A DNA stretch of 40,917 nt from CAUZFZ01 sp963579025 (GTDB taxonomy: Bacteria > Planctomycetota > Planctomycetia > Planctomycetales > Planctomycetaceae): assembly GCA_963579025.1 (NCBI GenBank), contig CAUZFZ010000098.1, positions 1-40,917 of the forward strand. Reading direction: 5' to 3'. The notes under the pieces were generated by a model. The model had not been told where the DNA came from and ran no database searches. It saw nothing but the letters and a program-made list of their open reading frames with translations. This document shows positions 25,249-32,673 of the stretch, piece by piece. How positions within the stretch are numbered: position 1 is the stretch's first letter; each line of letters starts with the position of its first letter. The position numbers and the translations under genes are program-made.

Positions 25249-26370
25249 TTACAGACGCCATTCCGCGGCCAGTCGGTCCGCAGAATCTTCCAGTCGGAAA
25301 CTGGACTGAATACGGCGACGAGCCGCCTGACCGAATCGCAATCGAGCGTCCTGATTCTCGACAAGACGCTTGATGGCGGCCGTCATCGGCTGCGGCTGGT
25401 CTGCAGCGACGAGCAAAGCGGACTCTTCATGGTGAAGAATCTCCGAGGTGCCTCCGACGTCCGTCGCCACAATTGCCAGGCCAGCCGCTGCCGCCTCCAA
25501 CAATACGCGTCCCAGCGGTTCCTGACGAGCGGCATGAACAAGGATGTCGGCAGCGCTCATGACGCGGGCCATGTCCGATCGCCAGCCGAGTCGATGATAT
25601 GTCAGTCGCGCGCCCGCCAGTCGGAATTGCCGGTCGACCGACCGTTCGAACTCGATGCTCTCGTCCTTTGTCGAGAATCGCTCGCCCGCCAGTAGCCAGT
25701 GGATGCCGACATGAGTCCCGCTCAACGCGACAGCCGCTTCAGCCAGTGTATCCAGACCCTTACGCAGCCCGATCTGACCGGCGGTCAGGACCGCGACCGC
25801 ATTCTCCGGAATCCCCAGCTCGACTCGAATCGTCTGTCGAGCGGTCTCGCACCGAGCGAATTCGTCAGCGTTGATCCCATTACGGACGACGCGGATTCGC
25901 TCCGGGTCGATTCCCTGTCGAACGTGAAAGTCGCGAGTCGCATTCGATACGGCCATCAATCGGGCATTACGGTTCAGGTCTCGAACTGCTGCTTTGCTGA
26001 GTCCCATGATGTCGCGCAGGTGAGTCGTCAACTGGACGTCCAGCGAGTCGGCCATGCGACCCAGCCAGCGACCCATCGACAGACTGTTTCCGTGAAGCAG
26101 GTCCGGTCGCAGCTCGTTGACGGCGGCTCGGATATCGACCTCGACGGCGTCCCTCGGGCGTCGCTGATTATCATCAGCGAACATCGACAGGCTGTGACGT
26201 TCGATCCCGAGTTCATCCAGACGCCCCGCGAGCGGTCCCGATTCCGGAGCGATTGCCACGAAGCTGAATTTCGCCGCCGCGCGGGATGTCAGATACTGCA
26301 ATGCGGCGAGCATCGAATTCTCGCCACCATTGACTGACGGGTACTCAAACAGGATCGCAATTCGTTTCAC
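25249..26370 (-). CDS. GT4-family glycosyltransferase
   Basis: A 373-residue GT-B fold glycosyltransferase. The N-terminal domain begins M-K-R-I-A-I-L-F-E-Y-P-S-V-N-G-G-E-N, the usual acceptor-domain loop. The C-terminal domain has L-T-A-G-Q-I-G-L-R-K-G-L-D near 195 and the donor-binding E-x7-E motif in E-P-L-G-R-V-L-L-E-A-A-A-A-G (about 283-297), followed by D-V-G-G-T-S-E-I. It transfers a sugar from a nucleotide-sugar donor; donor and acceptor cannot be told. The start is GTG, preceded by an unusual run of G/A-rich heptamers. It is divergent from the TGS GTPase gene with only 50 nt between start codons. No other polysaccharide gene is adjacent. Confidence 0.88.
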   Translation of the reverse strand: MKRIAILFEYPSVNGGENSMLAALQYLTSRAAAKFSFVAIAPESGPLAGRLDELGIERHSLSMFADDNQRRPRDAVEVDIRAAVNELRPDLLHGNSLSMGRWLGRMADSLDVQLTTHLRDIMGLSKAAVRDLNRNARLMAVSNATRDFHVRQGIDPERIRVVRNGINADEFARCETARQTIRVELGIPENAVAVLTAGQIGLRKGLDTLAEAAVALSGTHVGIHWLLAGERFSTKDESIEFERSVDRQFRLAGARLTYHRLGWRSDMARVMSAADILVHAARQEPLGRVLLEAAAAGLAIVATDVGGTSEILHHEESALLVAADQPQPMTAAIKRLVENQDARLRFGQAARRRIQSSFRLEDSADRLAAEWRL

Positions 26371-26382
26371 GTCTCGTCACCG

Positions 26383-26410
26383 TTCCCTATTCCCTGTTCC
26401 CCATTCCTCC
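26383..26410. repeat. Four imperfect 7-bp tandem repeats between divergent starts
   Basis: Units TTCCCTA, TTCCCTG, TTCCCCA and TTCCTCC lie head to tail in the 50-nt gap between the GT4 and GTPase start codons. On the minus strand this reads as repeated GGGAA/GGAGG motifs upstream of the GT4 GTG, so it could act as a multiplied ribosome binding region, and its copy number could vary by slippage. Confidence 0.6.
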
Positions 26411-26420
26411 TGCCAGTTCG

Positions 26421-27410
26421 ATGCCCGCAAACCTCACTCACAAATATCAGAAGGCCGAAGAAGAGTATCGCCGCGCACAGTCGTCCGAAGAACAGATCGC
26501 CTGTCTCGAACACATGCTGCGGGTCATTCCGAAGCATAAGGGAACCGAGAAGCTGCAGGCTGATCTGAAGTCTCGGTTGAAGGAAGCTCGGGTCGAGCAG
26601 CAGGTCGAAAAGGCGGCGGCGAAGAAGGGGCTGAGCTACCGCATCCCACGACAGGGTGCCGGAACCGTTGTCGTCATTGGCGGTCCCAACGCGGGCAAGT
26701 CGAGAGTGCTGGCCGAGCTGAGCAATGCCGCCCCGGAATGCGCACCGTATCCCTTCACGACCCGCGAACCGTTTCCGGCCATGATGCCAGTGAATGATGT
26801 GCTCGTGCAGCTCATTGATACGCCACCCGTCACGGATGCTCATTTCGAACCCTACATCAACAGCTTCGCTCGCACGGCCGACCTCGTGCTCCTGTGTATG
26901 GATGGCAGTTCAGACGACGGTCCTGATGACACTGTCGCGGTCATCAGGCAACTCGATGCCCGCAAGACGCTTCTGGCCGAGACGACCGGATTCGACGAGA
27001 ACGACTTCTCGAAACTGCACGTGAAAACGCGACTGGTCGTCACTCGCGCCGACGATCCGGACGTCGATACACGCATCGAGTACTTGCAGGAACTATTACC
27101 TCGTGAACTGCCCACGGTGCGTGTCGAATTCGACCGCGTCGAGTCGCGCGAGTCATTGCGCAACGCGATCTTCGAGGCATTGGAAGTGATTTGCGTTTAC
27201 ACGAAAGCTCCTGGCAAACGAGCGGTCTACGAGGACCCGTTCACGGTGCCGGTCGGCGGCACGGTGGAAGATCTGGCGACGCGAGTTCATCACGATCTGG
27301 CCGAGAAACTGAAATTCGCCCGCATCTGGGGAGCTGAAGTCCACGACGGTCAGTCGGTTGGCCGCGAGCACGTGCTGCGCGATGGCGACATGCTGGAACT
27401 GCATACGTGA
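26421..27410 (+). CDS. DRG/Obg-like GTPase with C-terminal TGS domain
   Basis: A 329-residue cytoplasmic GTPase. An N-terminal helical segment (about 1-75) is rich in charged residues and likely coiled. The G domain has G1 G-G-P-N-A-G-K-S (87-94), the P-F-T-T motif of Obg/DRG proteins at 111-114 (G2), and G3 D-T-P-P (133-136). In place of the usual N-K-x-D it has T-R-A-D at about 208-211, so guanine recognition may be weakened. A TGS domain (about 257-329, V-P-V-G-G-T-V-E-D-L-A and L-R-D-G-D-M-L-E-L) closes the protein, as in DRG and Obg-related ribosome-associated GTPases. The layout fits a planctomycete DRG-like protein; role in translation or ribosome biogenesis is inferred. Start is ATG, with only a weak ribosome binding site. 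It converges with the Rieske-PSP1 gene, 18 nt apart. Confidence 0.85.
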   Translation: MPANLTHKYQKAEEEYRRAQSSEEQIACLEHMLRVIPKHKGTEKLQADLKSRLKEARVEQQVEKAAAKKGLSYRIPRQGAGTVVVIGGPNAGKSRVLAELSNAAPECAPYPFTTREPFPAMMPVNDVLVQLIDTPPVTDAHFEPYINSFARTADLVLLCMDGSSDDGPDDTVAVIRQLDARKTLLAETTGFDENDFSKLHVKTRLVVTRADDPDVDTRIEYLQELLPRELPTVRVEFDRVESRESLRNAIFEALEVICVYTKAPGKRAVYEDPFTVPVGGTVEDLATRVHHDLAEKLKFARIWGAEVHDGQSVGREHVLRDGDMLELHT

Positions 27411-27428
27411 AATGGTGGAACGTGACGT

Positions 27429-28304
27429 CTATGAATGACAGCCGCCGCCCCCACCTCCACAGCCGGGTTTGCCACATCCTCCACCAGTACTCGGCGGAGG
27501 ATCGACCATCGGCTGCAGCTCAATTCGCTCCAGGCCGTGTTCGCGAGCGATGTCTGTGACCAGTGGACCGGCGTCCGGATGCGACTCGCCAACGAAATAA
27601 AGCACTGCCGTTTCCGCGTCGAACAGCACCTCGCCGTCGACCACCGAGATGGGCAGTTCCCGTTGATCAAGCTGCTGCTGAGCGTCGCCGATCAGTCGGT
27701 TCACCAGTCCATTCTGTCGTCCATTGTGAGAGTCGATCTCTGTGGCTTCGGCCAGCCGCACGACTTCACCCGCCGGCTGGGCATCGGCATTGGCTGAACG
27801 ACCGTCAGTCGGATCGGACAGCATTTCGCCCAGCTCCAGACCGCGATGCGTCTGCACGACGATGCGGTCTCGGTGCGAACACGCGACGCGATCCACCGTG
27901 CCGAACAGCCCGACCCAGCCGAGTGTTCCGTAACGGATAACGTATCGATGGATTCCATCGTCCACGGCGTTTGCTGCGGCAGCCGGTGCCGTCAGCGCGT
28001 CGCGGTCAACCGACACCGACGTCCCGTCAATCTGCACGGGAATCGTCCGCACGCCTGAGCCCGAGCGACCCACGGCGGCACCGTTTCGCAGATCGAACTG
28101 CCAGTCGTGCCACGGGCAGGTCACGACAGCATTCTCGACGCACCCGTCCCCCAGCGACGCCCCCTTATGCGGGCAGCGGCCTTCGATGGCCAGCCATTCG
28201 CCATCTGTCTGAAACAACGCCACTTCAACGTCGTCCACAAAGAACGTCGCGCCGGAGTTCGCTCCGACGGCGGCAGTGTCTGCGATTTGTATCCAGTCTG
28301 GCAT
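27429..28304 (-). CDS. Rieske [2Fe-2S] domain fused to a PSP1 domain, with Cys/Gly-rich tail
   Basis: A 291-residue cytoplasmic protein without signal or membrane segment. Residues 1-105 are a NirD-like Rieske domain: C-P-H (C44, H46) and C-P-W-H (C63, H66) supply the two cysteines and two histidines of a [2Fe-2S] cluster. Residues about 118-278 match the PSP1/RicT (YaaT) domain: I-V-V-Q-T-H-R-G-L-E-L-G-E-M-L, V-V-R-L-A-E-A-T-E-I-D, and V-V-D-G-E-V-L-F-D-A-E-T-A-V-L-Y-F-V-G with L-E-R-I-E-L at the end. The tail (279-291) is C-G-K-P-G-C-G-G-G-G-G-G-C, three cysteines in glycine. RicT works in a complex that carries [4Fe-4S] clusters in Bacillus, which makes a redox or cluster-sensing role plausible for this fusion; that is inference. 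It follows a small membrane protein gene by 26 nt. Confidence 0.87.
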   Translation of the reverse strand: MPDWIQIADTAAVGANSGATFFVDDVEVALFQTDGEWLAIEGRCPHKGASLGDGCVENAVVTCPWHDWQFDLRNGAAVGRSGSGVRTIPVQIDGTSVSVDRDALTAPAAAANAVDDGIHRYVIRYGTLGWVGLFGTVDRVACSHRDRIVVQTHRGLELGEMLSDPTDGRSANADAQPAGEVVRLAEATEIDSHNGRQNGLVNRLIGDAQQQLDQRELPISVVDGEVLFDAETAVLYFVGESHPDAGPLVTDIAREHGLERIELQPMVDPPPSTGGGCGKPGCGGGGGGCHS

Positions 28305-28330
28305 GGCGGTGGAGATCGATCCCCATTCCC

Positions 28331-28693
28331 TTATTGGTCAGAGTCGTCGTCGGAGCTGATTGTCTCAACGGCAATCTCAGCCGCATCGACACTGCCTTCA
28401 GCAATGTCGCCAGTCAGGCTGCCCGAGTCGTTGCCTTTGTTAATGAGGCTGGCATCGCCGGCATTGGCGCGACGCGCGGAATCCGCCGCCGCCCCGAACT
28501 CGTCTCCGTGACGCAAACCACTCGAAATCGGAACGTCATCCAGGTGTCGACCGACATTGCCAATTTCGTCCGCGTGCCGAACGGCTTTGCTGCCCGCCCG
28601 GAAAAGATTGTCGCCGCCCTTCGCGATGAAAAAACCGATACCGGCAACCACGATCATGGCCCCCTTCACGATTCCGCCAGACTTTCCGCTCAT
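28331..28693 (-). CDS. Small membrane protein with acidic tail, unknown
   Basis: A 120-residue protein with a clear start (G-A-A-G-G-A-G-A ribosome binding site 6 nt before ATG). One hydrophobic segment at about 8-24 (I-V-K-G-A-M-I-V-V-A-G-I-G-F-F-I-A) is followed by a hydrophilic region rich in D, S and A, ending S-S-D-D-D-S-D-Q. No family is recognised. It is the first gene of a probable two-gene unit with the Rieske-PSP1 gene (26 nt). The spacing suggests that it may tether or regulate that protein at the membrane. Confidence 0.65.
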   Translation of the reverse strand: MSGKSGGIVKGAMIVVAGIGFFIAKGGDNLFRAGSKAVRHADEIGNVGRHLDDVPISSGLRHGDEFGAAADSARRANAGDASLINKGNDSGSLTGDIAEGSVDAAEIAVETISSDDDSDQ

Positions 28694-28746
28694 GTCAGAT
28701 CTCCTTCTGGTTTACAGACGACTCTCACAGAAAACGCCCTCCACTT

Positions 28747-28882
28747 GGCAACGCCGTTAAGGGTTCTGTTCGGAGAGAACCGGGAAAATCATTGTAGCTG
28801 CGTTCGCCAGAACGCGGACCGGACGCTCCAGAACATCCGCGTTCTGGCGAACGCAGCTACGAAAATCCTTAAAGGCGTTGCC
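28747..28882. mobile_element. MITE-like element with perfect 25-bp inner palindrome
   Basis: 136 bp, non-coding. Outer inverted repeats of 16 bp with one mismatch (G-G-C-A-A-C-G-C-C-G-T-T-A-A-G-G at 28747-28762; complement at 28867-28882). Inner palindrome with perfect 25-bp arms (28794-28818 and 28836-28860, beginning G-T-A-G-C-T-G-C-G-T-T-C-G-C-C-A-G) and a 17-nt loop. It fills most of the 299-nt gap between the small membrane protein and the PQQ-like gene. No convincing target duplication was found. Transcribed RNA would fold into a very stable hairpin, so it may also stop transcription. Confidence 0.6.
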
Positions 28883-28992
28883 TGCTTGGGCAACCTCAGG
28901 TGCAAACCTCGAATTGTGGACAACGTATCGTTTCCGGCGAGACGTTGCCGCTCACAGAACGGAATAAATTCGGTGTCGGCGACCAGCGGCAC

Positions 28993-30696
28993 CTACGACC
29001 CGCCCAGACGAAAACAGACGGCCTCTTCAGCGTTTCGCACCAGTAGCAGTCCCTTCCACAGGACCGGGTGGTTCCATGTTGTGGCCGACAGGGCCGGGAA
29101 CCGGAGTAACTCTTCGAATTCTTCAGAGCTGGCCCGCACGTAGGCCACGTCGCCGTCTTCAGTCTGCACAATCAGGACGTCACCGGCCAGCAGCAACTGA
29201 CCGTATCCGTAACGCCCTCGCTTCCATTGCATTTTTCCGTCGCGGATATCAATGCACTCCAGAATGCCCTCGTCCAGACCGTACGCGTAGTTTTCCAGGC
29301 GAACGGCCGCATTGAATTTCAACTTGAACCGCCGCTTCTCAGTCCATGCGGCATCCACAGTCCAGTCGCTCGCGGACGTGCCTTTTCCGACGTTGATCGA
29401 CGCCACTCCAGTTGCATAGCCGCTGCCGATAATCACGTTCGACTCGTCAACGACCATCGGTTGAGCCGCGTTGATTTTCGGATCGTTATGCCACTCGAAA
29501 TCCCAGAGCTGGTCACCTCCGTCAATTGCGTGCCCGGACAGTCCATCACCGTGATACCACAGGATTTGCTCGACGCCACCCAGTGTTGCCAGCATCGGAG
29601 CGGCGTATGAGGCGGGATGGTTACCGTTGTGCCACAGTGGTTCGCCGCTGATCCGGTCGTACGCGATCAGACCCTTCGATCCGCCAGGCGCTGTGATGAC
29701 CGCAATCCCCGTGATCAGCGGGGACCCGGCCATAGCCCATGGAATGTTTGCAACTCCAGCGTCGGTCAGAATGTTCGTCGCCCAAAGCACGTTGCCCGTC
29801 AGCGCATCGAGACAATTCAGTTGCCCGGATGCACCGACTGTATAGACCCGCGAGTCGAACAGTGTGGGAGTCGCTCGCGGACCAATGCCGCCCATGGCCT
29901 CTTCAAACCGCACATTGTCGGCGTGCTCCCAGATATGGCGACCGGTCTGGACGTCGTAGCAGACGACACACTCGCGTTCGCCCCGCTGCTCTTGCGTGAA
30001 GACTCGACCATCCGCCACGGCAAACGATGACCATCCCGCCCCGACCGGATGCCGCCAGATTTCTTCCGGTGTTTGTGTCCAGTCGATGTCTCCGACCCCC
30101 GCCCGCACGACACCGTCCCGCAACGGCCCGCGGTATTCGGGCCAGTCGGCGTCGGTGATCAGCAATCGCGGAGCAGTCGCTACCGGCTGCTCCGCCGCGC
30201 TGCCGGAGCCCTGGGCGATCGGATCAATCGGCGGCTGATCGTTGCCATCAGTTGCCGCCTTTGACGGCGGAGTTTCGGCCGCCGACGCGGTGTTGGCCAG
30301 AAACTCGTCCAGCCGCTCCTCGCGCGTCGGTTCCGATTGAGAGACGAACCGCGGAAACATCGCTCCGTCGAATCCTTCAAAGCGATACTGTGTGCGAAAG
30401 ACTCCGAACGCTGCAGCGACCATCAGCACTCCCCCGCCACGCACCAGCCAGTCCAGACCGCTGAAGAACAGCCACCACAATGTTGTCGCGAGCGCGGTGG
30501 CTGACAACACGGGCATCGAATACATCACCTGGTGTGTGCGATCCTGTGCGATGACAGTCCAGACGATCCATTCCGTGAGGATACCGAGAATGAGGATGGC
30601 CAGACCGACCGCCCACCGGAAGTGTGACAACGACGCCTGCCGTGCTGGACTCGACTGCGACTTTGCGTCGGCATCACTGGAGAGTTGATCAGACAT
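28993..30696 (-). CDS. Membrane-anchored PQQ-like beta-propeller protein
   Basis: A 567-residue protein from the ATG at 30696 (M-S-D-Q-L-S), chosen because A-G-G-A-G lies 9 nt upstream; the frame is open a further 159 nt, arginine-rich and without such a site. Three hydrophobic segments at about 26-47, 58-79 and 83-96 form the anchor. A low-complexity linker (S-A-A-E-T-P-P-S-K and similar) leads to a propeller from about 175, beginning A-D-W-P-E-Y-R-G-P-L-R-D-G and with blade signatures D-V-Q-T-G-R-H-I-W-E, L-D-A-L-T-G-N-V-L-W and D-G-K-M-Q-W-K-R-G-R-Y. The propeller faces the periplasm. The residues needed for PQQ catalysis are not evident. It is downstream of the di-haem oxidoreductase gene on the same strand (222 nt), which suggests but does not prove a link to envelope redox chemistry. 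Confidence 0.87.
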   Translation of the reverse strand: MSDQLSSDADAKSQSSPARQASLSHFRWAVGLAILILGILTEWIVWTVIAQDRTHQVMYSMPVLSATALATTLWWLFFSGLDWLVRGGGVLMVAAAFGVFRTQYRFEGFDGAMFPRFVSQSEPTREERLDEFLANTASAAETPPSKAATDGNDQPPIDPIAQGSGSAAEQPVATAPRLLITDADWPEYRGPLRDGVVRAGVGDIDWTQTPEEIWRHPVGAGWSSFAVADGRVFTQEQRGERECVVCYDVQTGRHIWEHADNVRFEEAMGGIGPRATPTLFDSRVYTVGASGQLNCLDALTGNVLWATNILTDAGVANIPWAMAGSPLITGIAVITAPGGSKGLIAYDRISGEPLWHNGNHPASYAAPMLATLGGVEQILWYHGDGLSGHAIDGGDQLWDFEWHNDPKINAAQPMVVDESNVIIGSGYATGVASINVGKGTSASDWTVDAAWTEKRRFKLKFNAAVRLENYAYGLDEGILECIDIRDGKMQWKRGRYGYGQLLLAGDVLIVQTEDGDVAYVRASSEEFEELLRFPALSATTWNHPVLWKGLLLVRNAEEAVCFRLGGS

Positions 30697-30918
30697 CCGT
30701 GGAGACTCCTGGCTCGCCCGAAAGAGTGACATGCAGTTTCGGATATGTAGAGCCTGCCGCGGCGTCGAACAAGGCGGACGCGACCACGAGCTGCTGAAAT
30801 TTCCGGAGCCGGCCCGGCTTGCACACCGGAGGCGGTTGCGAGTCCTTCGTTCCACTGGCAGGCACCGGCGTCAACGGGCGCACGAGCGATGGATTGGGAC
30901 TGTCAAGGGGAACCGCAG

Positions 30919-32538
30919 TCAATCCTGATCGCTCACGGAAAACACACCGGAGCCTGCGAATGCGCTGAATCCTCCGCGTCGATTCCTCCGCCCGCCGCCA
31001 CTTGAAAAGAAACCGCCGCTGCCCAAGCCTCCTCCGACACTACGAAATGGAAGAAGCGACTGTGGCTGGGCGCCCGGAGGAGCGAGTGTGTTGAGAAACG
31101 CGATCACTTTGTCGCGGTCTCCGGCCTTGAGCGCTCGAAACTTGCGTGCGGCCGTGGCTGCCTCGCCGCCGTGCATGCGAATTGCCTCGTCCAGTGATAC
31201 AGCCCGCCCATCGTGCAGATACGGAGGCGAATCTCTCAGACCCCATAGCGGCGGAGTCCGCCATTCCTGACGCACATTCGTCGTCACGTTAACCAGCAGT
31301 TCAATCGACGTTCCGCCGTAGTATCCCGACGTCACCGGAACTTCACGGGCGTCGATTTCAGGAATGGCCGACACGGCATCGGCCAGGCCCGGACCCATGT
31401 CGTGCAACAGTAGATCGCTGTAGATGTGCTGAGCCGGCCCCATGGTCTGTACATGACAGTGCGAACAACCGGCTTTCTCGAACAGTCGCTCGCCCGCAAG
31501 CGCCTGCTCCGACTGCTGCAGCGTTATTCCGTTGAGCGGCACGGGTGGAGCAAGGCTGGAAATAAACGCCGTCAATGCGTGCGTCTCATTTTCAGTCAGG
31601 TCTGCCTTGTTCATTGGCGAAGCATTTTTGACGGCAGCGGATTTGCCCGCCTTGAGTCGCGCCAGTGCCGCAGCCGGATTCTGCGGCTCCGCCTGAAGCC
31701 CGGAGACCTGCAGTCCAAGCTCGTTGACACAGGCACCGAGCACAAAATCGTGCAGCGATCGGACCTGGCCTCGCCATCCAAAACGCCCGACAGCCCCGCT
31801 GTTCGTCTGCGGGACACGCCCGGAGATCCCCGGAACACGGTCTTTCTGGTGCCGGGCTACTTCGATCAAAGCACTGTCCGGGACCTGGTCGATCAGTCCT
31901 GCTCCGAACAACGCTGGCGTCGATCGCTGAGAGAACTCCAGCACAATAGGCCCTTCGCGACGGAATCGCGGCTGGACGAATTTCGTATGTCCGCCAAGAC
32001 CCGAGGAAGCCAGTCTCCGGCGAGACCGATCAGTAACCCGCATGAACTCATGACGGAACTTCGCATATTCGCCATCGCGCGAGTCGTTCTTCGCACCGCG
32101 TGCAACTTTGTGGACGGTCACGGACAGGCTTGTCGCACTCAAGTCCGGGTGGATGTGCTTGAGCGTCGCGGCAATCCGCTTGGAAAACCCATCTTTCGTG
32201 GGTTTCGGTGAGACAACGCTTACCATGTCCACGTTGTGCTGCGTTCTGCCGGCTCCCCCGATTCGAGCTGCCTGGTGACAGGCGACACACGAAACGGCGT
32301 TGTACATCGGCCCGATTCCGTCACCGTGTTCCGGCTTGTGTTTCGTCCAGTCTCGGACAAACAGCTCCTGCCCGAGCTTGACCCGCTCCACGTCGTGGGT
32401 GTGTGCGCGGAGCATTGCCGGCTGTGCTTCCGCCGGCAGGGACCTGCCGCCCCCGCCTAAACCGAACTGAGCCTGACACGGAACAGCCGGCACGAAGAGA
32501 ACCGCAATCGCCGCTGTAATAATGAGAGCCCGAGTCAT
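30919..32538 (-). CDS. Di-haem oxidoreductase-family protein (DHOR/DUF1111)
   Basis: A 539-residue exported protein. Signal peptide about 1-23 (V-P-C-Q-A-Q). Two haem c motifs, C-V-A-C-H (84-88) and C-S-H-C-H (358-362), match the two-haem layout of the thiol oxidoreductase-like DUF1111/DHOR family. The hallmark R-T-P-P-L-W-G-L-R-D-S-P-P-Y-L-H-D-G-R-A segment is near 435-454. It ends with a glycine/serine/arginine-rich tail (G-G-G-L-G-S-G-G-F-F-S-S-G-G-G) from about 505, and G-L-G-G-G-G-R directly follows the signal peptide. The ribosome binding site A-A-G-G-A-G is well placed before ATG. The gene diverges from the STN-module gene (135 nt). Electron donor and acceptor are unknown. Confidence 0.9.
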   Translation of the reverse strand: MTRALIITAAIAVLFVPAVPCQAQFGLGGGGRSLPAEAQPAMLRAHTHDVERVKLGQELFVRDWTKHKPEHGDGIGPMYNAVSCVACHQAARIGGAGRTQHNVDMVSVVSPKPTKDGFSKRIAATLKHIHPDLSATSLSVTVHKVARGAKNDSRDGEYAKFRHEFMRVTDRSRRRLASSGLGGHTKFVQPRFRREGPIVLEFSQRSTPALFGAGLIDQVPDSALIEVARHQKDRVPGISGRVPQTNSGAVGRFGWRGQVRSLHDFVLGACVNELGLQVSGLQAEPQNPAAALARLKAGKSAAVKNASPMNKADLTENETHALTAFISSLAPPVPLNGITLQQSEQALAGERLFEKAGCSHCHVQTMGPAQHIYSDLLLHDMGPGLADAVSAIPEIDAREVPVTSGYYGGTSIELLVNVTTNVRQEWRTPPLWGLRDSPPYLHDGRAVSLDEAIRMHGGEAATAARKFRALKAGDRDKVIAFLNTLAPPGAQPQSLLPFRSVGGGLGSGGFFSSGGGRRNRRGGFSAFAGSGVFSVSDQD

Positions 32539-32673
32539 GTATCACTCCTTTTCGGGTGTGGTCCGGCCGACGCATTCACAGAAGTCTGTTGAGACGCAAT
32601 CAAGTCTCGCGTTTCAACACAGAACACGGCGAGTCGACATTCCTTTCAACGAATTTCCGTACGGAGCAACCAC

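Noticed and set aside
27971..29143. Open plus-strand frame of 390 codons
   Set aside because: It is antisense to the Rieske-PSP1 gene, the small membrane protein and the PQQ-like gene, crosses a repeat element, and is Arg/Ser/Pro-rich without similarity.
31426..32211. Open plus-strand frame of 261 codons
   Set aside because: Antisense to the di-haem oxidoreductase, with no ribosome binding site or domain.
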